Assembly (NCBI RefSeq): GCF_013623835.1 | Contig: NZ_JABKDE010000008.1 | Span: 1 to 64,000, forward strand | Length of the DNA stretch: 64,000 nucleotides | Source: Brevibacterium oceani | Lineage (GTDB): Bacteria > Actinomycetota > Actinomycetes > Actinomycetales > Brevibacteriaceae | Direction of reading: 5' to 3' | In this document: in pieces, positions 27,242 to 35,209 of the stretch | How the letters are laid out: each line of letters opens with the position of its first letter | How positions within the stretch are numbered: the stretch's first letter is position 1 | Position numbers and translations under genes: made by a program | The notes under the pieces: model-generated | What the model was told of the DNA's origin: nothing | The model's input: the letters and a program-made list of their open reading frames with translations, nothing else | Database searches by the model: none

Positions 27242-28083
27242 CCGACCTCCCCACATCCCACCACCTCACCGACATCTCTGATGGTGAAGGCAGCTCTGCG
27301 CAGCCGACGACCGTCAACATCTCCGAGACTCTGCGCTTCGCAGCCGAGGGCGACATCGGCACCCTCACCCTCGACCGCCCGGCCAAACGCAACGCCCTGG
27401 ACGACGCGACGGTGGCCAGCCTCGGCGAGTTCTTCCGCACCCCGCCTGAGGTCTCCGCGATCGTACTCAACTCCACCGGCGATCACTTCTGCGCCGGCCT
27501 CGACCTGTCCGAGATGGCCGAGCGCGACGCCGTGGCCGGCCTCCACCACTCGCGCGGCTGGCACACGACGATGAACCGGATCACCGAATCCCAGATCCCC
27601 GTCGTCGCCGTCCTCCAGGGCGGAGTGATCGGCGGCGGTCTCGAACTCGCCTCCGCCGCCCACCTGCGCGTGGCCGAGGAATCGGCCTACTTCGCGCTGC
27701 CCGAGGGCAAGCGCGGACTCTTCGTCGGCGGCGGCGCCTCGGTGCGAGTCCCCCGCCTCATCGGGCTCAGCCGGGTCCAGGACATGATGCTCACCGGTCG
27801 CCGCTTCGACGCTGTCGAGGCTGAGTCGATCGGACTCGTCAACTACCGCGTCAGCGCCGGAGAAGGTCTGGCCAAAGCACGCGAACTCGCCGCCTCGATC
27901 GCCTCGAACTCCCCGGTGACGAACTACGCGATCACCCAGGCGCTGCCGCGCATCGTCGAATCCGGCCGCGACGAGGGCTACATGCTCGAATCCCTCATGG
28001 CCACCGTCGCCCAGTCGAGCACCGAGGCCAAGGAACTCATGCGCTCCTTCCTCGACGGCTCCGGCCCCAAAGTCACGAAGTGA
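27238..28083 (+). CDS. Enoyl-CoA hydratase/isomerase family protein
   Basis: A 281-residue crotonase. ITLDRP-like LTLDRPAKRNALDD, the first oxyanion-hole block HFCAGLDLSEM and the second QGGVIGGGLELASAAHLRVA fix the family; the region after it, FALPEGKRGLFVGGGASVRV, holds the Glu normally used for water addition (LPEG). The first 30 residues are extra. Start ATG 27238 overlaps the ligase stop. A longer in-frame ORF upstream is only antiphase of the ligase. It likely hydrates an enoyl-CoA made after activation. Confidence 0.9.
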   Translation: MTDLPTSHHLTDISDGEGSSAQPTTVNISETLRFAAEGDIGTLTLDRPAKRNALDDATVASLGEFFRTPPEVSAIVLNSTGDHFCAGLDLSEMAERDAVAGLHHSRGWHTTMNRITESQIPVVAVLQGGVIGGGLELASAAHLRVAEESAYFALPEGKRGLFVGGGASVRVPRLIGLSRVQDMMLTGRRFDAVEAESIGLVNYRVSAGEGLAKARELAASIASNSPVTNYAITQALPRIVESGRDEGYMLESLMATVAQSSTEAKELMRSFLDGSGPKVTK

Positions 28084-28094
28084 GAGGACCCGAT

Positions 28095-30155
28095 ATGTCG
28101 ACGATCATCCGCGACGTCCCCACCGACGCCCTCGAGACCAGCCGCATCGGCGACTTCCTCGGCTGGATCAACAGCAGATACGGCTTCTCCTTCACCGGTT
28201 GGGACGAGCTCTACACGTGGTCAGTCACGGACATCGAGGATTTCTGGGAGTCCGTCTGGGAATACTTCGAGGTGAAGTCCCACAGCCCGTACACTTCGGT
28301 GCTCGAGAAGCGGGTCGTGCCGCACGCAACGTGGTTCACGGGCGCAACGCTCAACTACGCCGAGCACTCATTCGGCGCTCCCGAACAGGCCGACGATGTG
28401 GCCGTGAGCGCGGTGTCTCAGACCCGTGACGACTGCACACTGACGTTTGCGCAGCTGCGCGCCGAGGTGACCCGCGTCCGCGCCGGTCTCGTGGACCTCG
28501 GTGTGGAGAAGGGCGATCGGGTCGTCGGCTACCTGCCGAATCAGCCCGAGGCCCTCGTCGCCTTCCTCGCCGCGGCGAGCCTCGGCGCGATCTGGGCCAG
28601 CTGCGCCCCCGAGTTCGGCACGCAGTCCGTCATCGACCGGTTCAGCCAGGTCGAACCGACGGTGCTCCTCGCCATCTCCGGCTACACGTACGGAAACAAG
28701 GCCGTCGACCGCACAGGAGAACTCGCCGAGGTCGTCGCCGCGCTCCCGACTCTCACCCACCTCGTCACCGTCGACTACGGCGACTTCAGAATCGACGAGC
28801 ACACCCGCGACGCGTTCGCGTCCGGTTCGGGAGTCGACCACCCGATCGACGTCGTCGCCTATGCGCGGCTCGGGGCCACCTCGGCGGACGCGGACGGTGG
28901 AGCTACCTCGGCGGAGCTGGAATTCGCCCCCGTGCCCTTCGACCACCCCCTCTTCATCCTCTTCTCCTCGGGCACGACCGGCAAGCCGAAGGCCATCGTC
29001 CACAGCCACGGCGGCATCCTGCTCGAGACGCTGAAGAACCACGCCCTGCACTTCGACCTGGGACCGGGCAGCCAGTTCTGCTGGTTCTCCACGACCGCGT
29101 GGATGATGTGGAACACCCTGGTCGGCGGGCTGCTCGTCGGATCGGGCATCGTCATGATCGACGGCAATCCGAACTATCCGGACCCGAAGGAACTGTGGCG
29201 CATCGCCGCGAACACGAAGGCCACGCTCATGGGCGTGGCTCCGGGCGCGATCATGTCTGCGCGCAAGGCCGGGTTCAACCCCACGGAAGAGTTCGACCTG
29301 TCTGCCGTCTCGCAGTTCGGAGCCGCCGGCGCACCGCTGCCTGCCGCGGGCTACGAGTGGGTCATGGAGCAGTTCGGACCCGACGTGCTGCTCAACGTCG
29401 GCTGCGGCGGCACCGATGTGTGCACCGGCATCCTCCAGGCATCCCCGCTCACCCCGGTCTACTCGGGCGAGATGTCGGGAGTCTCCCTCGGATTCGCGGC
29501 GATGGCCTTCGACCAGGATGGCCATGAGGTCCGCGATGAACTGGGCGAACTCGTCATCACCCAACCGGTGCCCTCCATGCCCGTCACCTTCTGGGGGCCC
29601 GACGGTGATGCCCGCTACGAGGCCGCATACTTCGACACGTACCCCGGTATCTGGCGCCATGGAGACTGGGCGCAGTTCACCACCGGCGGCGGGGTCGTCG
29701 TCACCGGCCGCTCCGACGCCACTCTCAATCGGGGCGGGGTGCGGCTGGGCACCGCAGATTTCTATTCCGTCCTCGACACCATCGCCGAGGTGGCCGATGC
29801 CCTGGTCATCCACCTCGAAGATCCCGACGGGGGAATGGGTGAGCTCATCCTCTTCGTCCAGACCGAACCCGGTGTGTCATTCATCGACGAGCTGGCAATG
29901 CGGCTGCGTGCAGAGCTGAAGACTCGGCTCTCCCCCAGGCACGCACCCGACGAGATCGTGCCCGTGCACCGGATTCCGCTCGGTCGCACGGGCAAGAAGC
30001 TCGAGGTTCCCGTCAAGCGCATCATCCAAGGGGCGTCTGCCGATTCGGTGGCGAGCGCCGGTGCGCTGCAGGATCCGCGTTCGCTGGATGAGTACGTCGA
30101 CTATGCACAATCACGGAAAGCAACACGGTCGCGGAGAGCAGAGGTGCGCGCATGA
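28095..30155 (+). CDS. Acetoacetyl-CoA synthetase-like ligase (AacS)
   Basis: A 686-residue ANL ligase much longer than the previous one, with the acetoacetate-CoA ligase style: SYGFSF-like N-terminus, WTGATLNYAEHSF-type block (FTGATLNYAEHSF), LFSSGTTGKPKAIVHSHGG, WMMWNTLVGGLL, GCGGTDVCTG, HGDWAQ and GRTGKKLEVPVKRI with the catalytic Lys. AacS forms acetoacetyl-CoA from acetoacetate, ATP and CoA. ATG 28095 is preferred over a GTG 15 bp upstream because AGAGGA then has correct spacing. Residues about 258-275 (GATSADADGGATSAEL) look like a small duplicated low-complexity insert. Confidence 0.88.
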   Translation: MSTIIRDVPTDALETSRIGDFLGWINSRYGFSFTGWDELYTWSVTDIEDFWESVWEYFEVKSHSPYTSVLEKRVVPHATWFTGATLNYAEHSFGAPEQADDVAVSAVSQTRDDCTLTFAQLRAEVTRVRAGLVDLGVEKGDRVVGYLPNQPEALVAFLAAASLGAIWASCAPEFGTQSVIDRFSQVEPTVLLAISGYTYGNKAVDRTGELAEVVAALPTLTHLVTVDYGDFRIDEHTRDAFASGSGVDHPIDVVAYARLGATSADADGGATSAELEFAPVPFDHPLFILFSSGTTGKPKAIVHSHGGILLETLKNHALHFDLGPGSQFCWFSTTAWMMWNTLVGGLLVGSGIVMIDGNPNYPDPKELWRIAANTKATLMGVAPGAIMSARKAGFNPTEEFDLSAVSQFGAAGAPLPAAGYEWVMEQFGPDVLLNVGCGGTDVCTGILQASPLTPVYSGEMSGVSLGFAAMAFDQDGHEVRDELGELVITQPVPSMPVTFWGPDGDARYEAAYFDTYPGIWRHGDWAQFTTGGGVVVTGRSDATLNRGGVRLGTADFYSVLDTIAEVADALVIHLEDPDGGMGELILFVQTEPGVSFIDELAMRLRAELKTRLSPRHAPDEIVPVHRIPLGRTGKKLEVPVKRIIQGASADSVASAGALQDPRSLDEYVDYAQSRKATRSRRAEVRA

Positions 30156-31144
30156 GCACGAATCCCACACCATCGGACACGGCCGCGGACCCTCAGTCGG
30201 GGGCCGCCCCGAACGCCGCTCTCACCGTCGCCGTCCTCGGCACCGGGGTCATCGGGGCCGCCTGGGCGACGGGATTCCTCGCCGCCGGACACACGGTCAC
30301 GGCCTTCGATCCGGCCGACGGGGCCGAAGCCCGTCTGCGGACGCAGGTCGAGAGCAATCTCGCGGTCCTCGCTCACGACGACGCCGCCTCGGTGATGGAG
30401 CGCCTGCACTTCACGAACTCCCTGGCCGAGGCGGTGGGCGATGCCGATTTCGTCCAGGAGAGCGGTCCCGAGCGCCTCGAGGTCAAGCAGGCGATGCTCG
30501 CCGAAGCCGACGCGGCGGCACCCGCAGAGGCGATCATCGCCTCGTCGACCTCCGGATTCGCTCCGAGCGAGCTCGCAGCCACGGCCGCTGAGCACCCCGA
30601 GCGGATCGTCGTCGGTCACCCCTTCAACCCCGCACATCTCGTCCCCCTCGTCGAACTCGTGCCCACACCCCAGACTTCCGCCGAGGTCGTCGAGCGCAGT
30701 CTCGAGATCTACCGATCGATCGGGAAGAAGCCGATCCTCGTCCGGGCTGAACTTCCCGGTCATGTCACGAACCGACTGCAGGCGGCACTGTGGCAGGAGG
30801 CATACTCCCTCGTCGAGCGCGGTGTCGTCTCGGTCGCCGACATCGACAGGGCGATCTCCTACGGTCCCGGACTGCGGTGGGCGATCCTCGGTCCGCTCGT
30901 GCAGCAGGGCCTGTCCGGAGGTCCCGACGGGATGCGGCACCTCCTCGAACACCTGGGGCCGCCGCAGGAGGTGTGGATGCGGGATCTGGGGCGGGTCCAC
31001 CTCGGCGAGGAACTGACCGACAAGCTCGTCGCCGGAGTCGATGATGAGCTCGAAGGCAGGGATCCGGTGCTCATGGCCAAGCAGCGCGACGAGATGCTGC
31101 TCGAACTCATCGCCCTCAAGCGCAGGTACGGGGAGCTGCCGTAG
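30152..31144 (+). CDS. 3-hydroxyacyl-CoA / carnitine dehydrogenase-type enzyme
   Basis: A 330-residue NAD-dependent dehydrogenase. TVAVLGTGVIGAAWATGFLA is the Rossmann motif, SSTSGF and GHPFNPAHLVPLVELVPTP carry the catalytic His region, and PGHVTNRLQAALWQEAYSLV the conserved Asn of the 3-hydroxyacyl-CoA dehydrogenase family. It has only one C-terminal domain, as in L-carnitine dehydrogenase and L-gulonate 3-dehydrogenase. The start overlaps the AacS stop by 4 bp. It would oxidise a 3-hydroxy acid or 3-hydroxyacyl-CoA to the 3-oxo form, just before acetoacetate-like products. Confidence 0.87.
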   Translation: MSTNPTPSDTAADPQSGAAPNAALTVAVLGTGVIGAAWATGFLAAGHTVTAFDPADGAEARLRTQVESNLAVLAHDDAASVMERLHFTNSLAEAVGDADFVQESGPERLEVKQAMLAEADAAAPAEAIIASSTSGFAPSELAATAAEHPERIVVGHPFNPAHLVPLVELVPTPQTSAEVVERSLEIYRSIGKKPILVRAELPGHVTNRLQAALWQEAYSLVERGVVSVADIDRAISYGPGLRWAILGPLVQQGLSGGPDGMRHLLEHLGPPQEVWMRDLGRVHLGEELTDKLVAGVDDELEGRDPVLMAKQRDEMLLELIALKRRYGELP

Positions 31145-31196
31145 GGCTCCTCGCCTCCCGCCCGATATCGACCACCACTCTCCTGGAGCAACACTC

Positions 31197-32081
31197 ATGA
31201 TCTACCAGCCGAACATCGACCTCTCGACGATCACCGCCATCGACGTGCACACTCACGTCGAAGCCGATGATCACCAGCACACCTCGCTCGATCAAGAGCT
31301 CCTCGACGCCTCGGCGGGGTACTTCAGAGCACCGGTCCCTCGCACGCCCACGGTCGACGATCTCGCGACGTACTATCGCGAACGGAAGATGGCGGCTGTG
31401 ATCTTCACCGTCGACGCCACGACCGCTCTCGGCGGCCACCCGGCCGTGTCGTCCGAGATGATCGCCGAGAAGGCCGCCGAACACAACGACGTCCTCATTC
31501 CCTTCGGATCGGTCGATCCTCTCAATACCGCCGCGGCGGTCACCCGGATCCATGATCTCGCCGTCGATTACGGGGTCCGGGGGATGAAATTCCACCCGAG
31601 CCTGCAGGGCTTCGACCCCAGCGACCGGACGTACTATCCGATCTACGAGGCCTGCGCCGAACACGGACTCGTCACGCTCTTCCACACCGGGCAGACCGGG
31701 ATCGGTGCCGGTCTGCCCGGTGGCCGCGGCATCAAGCTGCGGTATTCGGATCCGATGCTCCTCGACGACGTCGCGGCGGACTTCCCCGAACTGACGATGA
31801 TCTTCGCCCACCCCTCGGTGCCGTGGGCAGACGCCTCGATCTCGATCGCCACTCACAAGGCCAATGTCTTCATCGATCTGTCGGGATGGTCGCCGAAGTA
31901 CTTCCCACCGCAGCTGACTCGGGCAATCGGGTCGATGCTCAAACATAAGACGCTCTTCGGATCCGACTTCCCACTCATCACACCCGAACGATGGATCAGC
32001 GACTTCGAGAAGCTCGAGATCAAGCCCGATGCCGTACCGCTGATCATGAAGGACAACGCAGTTCGGATTCTGGGGTTGTGA
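31197..32081 (+). CDS. Amidohydrolase-family (ACMSD-like) hydrolase or decarboxylase
   Basis: A 294-residue TIM-barrel metal enzyme. IDVHTHVE gives the HxH metal site, then GMKFHPS, LFHTGQTG, IFAHPSVPW and LFGSDFPL supply the later His and Asp ligands. This set is typical of the branch with 2-amino-3-carboxymuconate semialdehyde decarboxylase, gamma-resorcylate decarboxylase and related hydrolases. ATG 31197 has CTGGAGCA before it; the longer frame upstream overlaps the dehydrogenase. Last gene of the PaaX-divergent operon, so it may act on the ring or acid before or after the CoA steps. Confidence 0.85.
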   Translation: MIYQPNIDLSTITAIDVHTHVEADDHQHTSLDQELLDASAGYFRAPVPRTPTVDDLATYYRERKMAAVIFTVDATTALGGHPAVSSEMIAEKAAEHNDVLIPFGSVDPLNTAAAVTRIHDLAVDYGVRGMKFHPSLQGFDPSDRTYYPIYEACAEHGLVTLFHTGQTGIGAGLPGGRGIKLRYSDPMLLDDVAADFPELTMIFAHPSVPWADASISIATHKANVFIDLSGWSPKYFPPQLTRAIGSMLKHKTLFGSDFPLITPERWISDFEKLEIKPDAVPLIMKDNAVRILGL

Positions 32082-32095
32082 GAAGAAGTGGGAGG

Positions 32096-32126
32096 TTGAC
32101 CTTCACCCTGATTGAGACCTGACAAT
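32096..32126 (+). promoter_or_regulatory. MerR-type promoter with 19-bp spacer
   Basis: TTGACC (32096-32101) and GACAAT (32121-32126) are 19 bp apart, the long spacing that MerR regulators correct by twisting DNA. The GTG of the MerR-clamp gene at 32133 lies 6 nt after the -10, so the transcript is probably leaderless and self-regulated. Confidence 0.5.
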
Positions 32127-32132
32127 GATCGT

Positions 32133-33191
32133 GTGACTGATTCAGACCTGATGCCGATCGGCACATTCGCCAGAATAGTCGGCCTGACTGCGAGCGCACT
32201 GCGATTCTATGACGATGTCGGAATCCTCCGACCCGAGCGTGTCGACGCCCAGACCGGCTATCGCTTCTACAGCGATTCGCAGGTGGCGTCCGCACATCGT
32301 TTGAGTCAGCTTCGCGATATCGGGATGCCGCTGGCGGACGTAACACGGTTCTTCGGTTCGGACAATGCGGAATCTCTGCGCATCCTCGGCGACCACATGT
32401 CGAAGGTCTCTGCCAAGACTGCACAGATGCAGCGATCCGCCGCACGCCTCAAGGATTCGCTCGGTGCGGATGCGTCGCTCACACTGTGCAGTCTGCCGGG
32501 TCCAGTCCTGGCCTCCGCGGTCGACCAGATACTCACCGCTGCCGCCGTCGATCCCGATTTTCCGGTTCTCAACGGCGTCCGGCTGGTCGTTGCACCTGAT
32601 TCGGTGTCCCTCGCGGCCACTGATCGATACCGTTTCGCCATGCGCACGCTGGTGCCGCTTCAGCCGGCCTCAACCGATTGGTCCGGCACGGTGTCCGGCG
32701 ACGACCTGCGCAACGCCGTCTCGGTAATCCGCAGGAGTGCAACAGTAACTCTCACTGCAGCAGGCAACCTCCTCTGCCTCCGCCTCAGTGACGGCTCGGT
32801 GAGTCACTGCCAGCTGACGGATGAGGCGTATCCCGACTTCCAGCAGCTCGTCGGCTCTCTGGCCACCGCAACTCATCGCTGCACGGTCGACAAACGACAG
32901 ATTCTCCGAGTCTTGGAACAGCAGCAAGCGGAGCATGTCTGTCTCCGAGTCGACTCGGGTCGACTCCGACTTCTGCGTCCGGATGGCGATGTCGATCTCG
33001 ACGGAACAGCTGACGGCTCCGAGCTGACACTCTGGTTCGAGATGACGACACTGTACCCGGCACTCGCCAGCGCCGTCGGAGATGATCTGCTCCTCGATCT
33101 CCGAGGGACAGATCAGCCGGCGGTCCTGCGATCTGCTGACGACGGTGACTTCACCACGATCGTCATGCCGTGCCGCGAACCCGCGGAGTAG
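32133..33191 (+). CDS. MerR-type DNA-binding domain fused to DNA sliding-clamp (DnaN) domains
   Basis: A 352-residue protein joining two unrelated parts. Residues about 6-75 are a MerR winged helix (IGTFARIVGLTASALRFYDD, GYRFYSDSQ, LSQLRDIGMPLADV), then a coiled coil to about 105. Residues about 110-350 match domains II and III of the beta clamp: FPVLNGVRLVV, SLAATDRYRFAMRTLV, DLRNAV, AYPDFQQLV, and the end RSADDGDFTTIVMPCR, the clamp C-terminus. Clamp domain I is missing, replaced by the HTH. Clamps encircle DNA and bind partners through a groove between domains II and III. Such fusions are annotated elsewhere in actinobacteria, as I recall, without known function. GTG 32133 is chosen from promoter spacing; TTG 32112 and ATG 32151 are alternatives. 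Confidence 0.85.
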   Translation: MTDSDLMPIGTFARIVGLTASALRFYDDVGILRPERVDAQTGYRFYSDSQVASAHRLSQLRDIGMPLADVTRFFGSDNAESLRILGDHMSKVSAKTAQMQRSAARLKDSLGADASLTLCSLPGPVLASAVDQILTAAAVDPDFPVLNGVRLVVAPDSVSLAATDRYRFAMRTLVPLQPASTDWSGTVSGDDLRNAVSVIRRSATVTLTAAGNLLCLRLSDGSVSHCQLTDEAYPDFQQLVGSLATATHRCTVDKRQILRVLEQQQAEHVCLRVDSGRLRLLRPDGDVDLDGTADGSELTLWFEMTTLYPALASAVGDDLLLDLRGTDQPAVLRSADDGDFTTIVMPCREPAE

Positions 33192-33281
33192 ACCCGAATC
33201 ACAGCCCTCCTCGTGCGTCCTGCAGACATCTGCACCTCTCGCCCTCACCACTCATCGTCCTGACAGAAACGGACCATTCAC

Positions 33282-33788
33282 ATGACCTCATCCCCCGTCG
33301 CACCTGATTCCACCATGGAGATCATCGGAAGAGCCGTCGAGCTCGGACGATCCGGAGACGTCGCTGCAGCTCGAATAGGTCTGCTCGACGTGTGGCAGCA
33401 GATCGGTGCCTCCGGCGACCCATTCCATCGCTGCACCCTGGCGCACTATCTGGCCGATCTCTGCGACCATCCGGCCGAGGCACTCATCTGGGACACTCGC
33501 GCACTCGATGCCGCTGCGTCGATCACCGATGACCGTGCGCAACAGCACCATCACAGCCTCCAGGTTGCCGGATTCTATCCGAGTCTCTTCCTCAATATCG
33601 CGGACAATCTCCGCAGGTTGGAAGCCTTTGACTCTGCGCTGGAGCACATCACCCAGGCCGAAGAACGCTGCGGTGCTTTGCCCGATGATGGCTACGGTGA
33701 GACGATCCGGACGGCGATCCGTGAGGTGCATCGGTCCATCGACGATAGGGACTCCGCCCGCCGCGAGTCTGCTCCTGGCGCATCGTGA
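33282..33788 (+). CDS. Small helical-repeat (TPR-like) protein, function unknown
   Basis: A 168-residue, almost fully helical protein. Blocks such as GRSGDVAAARIGLLDVW and FDSALEHITQAEERCGAL resemble tetratricopeptide helices, but the repeats are weak. ATG 33282 has only a poor ACGGA before it. It follows the MerR-clamp gene by 90 bp on the same strand and may be co-transcribed, so it could be a protein partner. No catalytic motif or membrane segment is visible. Confidence 0.6.
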   Translation: MTSSPVAPDSTMEIIGRAVELGRSGDVAAARIGLLDVWQQIGASGDPFHRCTLAHYLADLCDHPAEALIWDTRALDAAASITDDRAQQHHHSLQVAGFYPSLFLNIADNLRRLEAFDSALEHITQAEERCGALPDDGYGETIRTAIREVHRSIDDRDSARRESAPGAS

Positions 33789-33823
33789 GTATCTGAGCCG
33801 TCACGGCAGCAGGACCGCTCACG

Positions 33824-34483
33824 TCACTCCACACTGATCCCGAGTTTACGGGCGAACAGTTCGGCGAAGAGCATCAGCTGCGTCTCGTCGATGGTGGCTC
33901 CGCGCAGCGAGTGCACTCCGGAGATCTTGTGCGGCTGCAGTCCGCGGATATCGACGTTGCCGAGTGTGGCTCCTTCGCATTGGAAGACACCGACTGTGCT
34001 CCCTGGGAAGGACACGCGGTTGACCTTCGCTCGGTCGAGGTCGATCTCATCGATGACGCAGTCACGGAACTCGACATCGGTGAGCTTGGCGCCGCGGAGG
34101 TTGAGGTAGGAGATGCGGCAGTTGCTGACCAGAACCTTCTCCCACACGCTGTCGTGGACGACCCCGGCACCGATCCGTGTGCCGCTGATTTCGGTGTGCA
34201 GGAGGTTGCCTCGCGGCATCGTCCACGTGTCGGCACGGGAGTCAGCGATCGTGGTGGCGGACAATCGCGCGCCGGTGAGATTCACCGGTGATTCGGTCTC
34301 GCCGAAGTTCACTCTGCTCAGGGACGAGTCAAGGAACGTCGCCAAAGAGGAATCCACCTCGGTGAGGTCGAGATCGGTGAATTCCATGCCCTCGATGAAC
34401 TCCTCCGGACCAAGATCGCCGAGGTAGCCGGGAGTCAGTGGTCCGTTGTCGATCTTCGGTGGGCGGGGAGCGTCAGTCGTCAT
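33824..34483 (-). CDS. Pentapeptide-repeat protein
   Basis: A 219-residue protein built of A(D/N)LxX-type pentapeptides, for example FTDLDLTEVDSSLATFLDSS and YLNLRGAKLTDVEFRDCVID, which fold as a right-handed square helix. Relatives such as Qnr/MfpA mimic DNA and protect gyrase; most have unknown roles. ATG 34483 is used: TACCCT lies 6 nt before it on the minus strand, so the message is probably leaderless. The gene ends next to the helical-repeat gene, convergent, and is divergent from a TetR gene. Confidence 0.8.
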   Translation of the reverse strand: MTTDAPRPPKIDNGPLTPGYLGDLGPEEFIEGMEFTDLDLTEVDSSLATFLDSSLSRVNFGETESPVNLTGARLSATTIADSRADTWTMPRGNLLHTEISGTRIGAGVVHDSVWEKVLVSNCRISYLNLRGAKLTDVEFRDCVIDEIDLDRAKVNRVSFPGSTVGVFQCEGATLGNVDIRGLQPHKISGVHSLRGATIDETQLMLFAELFARKLGISVE

Positions 34484-34566
34484 GATCGCAGGGTATCGGT
34501 TAGCGGTGACATGCGGCGTCTCCTCCACGGGCAGATGCCATGGACCGTTGACGCCAGTACTCGAGC

Positions 34567-34582
34567 GAGTAATAATTTACTC
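34567..34582. promoter_or_regulatory. Operator GAGTAA-TAAT-TTACTC at the TetR start
   Basis: A perfect 6+6 bp inverted repeat ends exactly before the ATG at 34583. It contains AATAAT (34571-34576), a good -10 hexamer 6 nt from the ATG. TetR binding here would block its own leaderless promoter and the downstream membrane protein gene. Confidence 0.6.
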
Positions 34583-35209
34583 ATGCAAGTACATTCGTCC
34601 TTGACGAACCAGGCACGCCGAGCGCAGATCGTCAAAGCAGCGATCAGCCTGCTCGCAGAATCCGGCTATCGTGTGGCAACATTCCACAACATCGCGAAAC
34701 AGGCAGGGGTGAAGTCGACGCGGACGATCTCCTATCACTTCGCGAACAAAGACGACCTCATCGAAGCCGTCGTGTCGCATATCTACCAACTCATCAGCAC
34801 GTATATGGCGGATGCCGGGCACCATCGGGCCTCCTCCCCCACCTCGGCGCTCGAAGGCTACGTCCGCGCCGCTGTGGGGCTGACCAAAGATCACCGGGAC
34901 CCGATGAGTGCGCTGATGACGATCATGCTCGAACACCACCTGACAGAAGGACGCGAGGTCTACGGCGACGAGCAGGAATCCCATGTGGTCTCCGAGGTCG
35001 AACGGATCCTCATCGACGGCCAAGCAGCCGGCGAGTTCACAGAATTCGACACGACGATCATGGCCACGACGATTCAACGCTCGGTCGACGGAATCCCCTT
35101 CATCCTGCGATTTAACCCGGACCTCGACCTCGACCACTACGCCGACGAACTCGTCGCGACGTTCCATCGCGCCGTCGGTTCACCAGAAGGAAGGTCGTCA
35201 CTGTCATGA
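34583..35209 (+). CDS. TetR-family transcriptional regulator
   Basis: A 208-residue regulator: RRAQIVKAAISLLAESGYRV, FHNIAKQAGVKSTRTISYHF and ANKDDLIEAVV form the N-terminal DNA-binding domain; the rest is the ligand domain. ATG 34583 is preferred because it follows the operator-embedded -10 and gives the standard N-terminus. The stop overlaps the membrane protein start by 4 bp, so the regulator most likely controls that protein's synthesis. Confidence 0.9.
   Translation: MQVHSSLTNQARRAQIVKAAISLLAESGYRVATFHNIAKQAGVKSTRTISYHFANKDDLIEAVVSHIYQLISTYMADAGHHRASSPTSALEGYVRAAVGLTKDHRDPMSALMTIMLEHHLTEGREVYGDEQESHVVSEVERILIDGQAAGEFTEFDTTIMATTIQRSVDGIPFILRFNPDLDLDHYADELVATFHRAVGSPEGRSSLS

Noticed and set aside
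28368..29813. Minus-strand open frame (481 codons) opposite the acetoacetyl-CoA synthetase-like gene
   Set aside because: Shadow frame without recognisable domains; the sense gene is complete.
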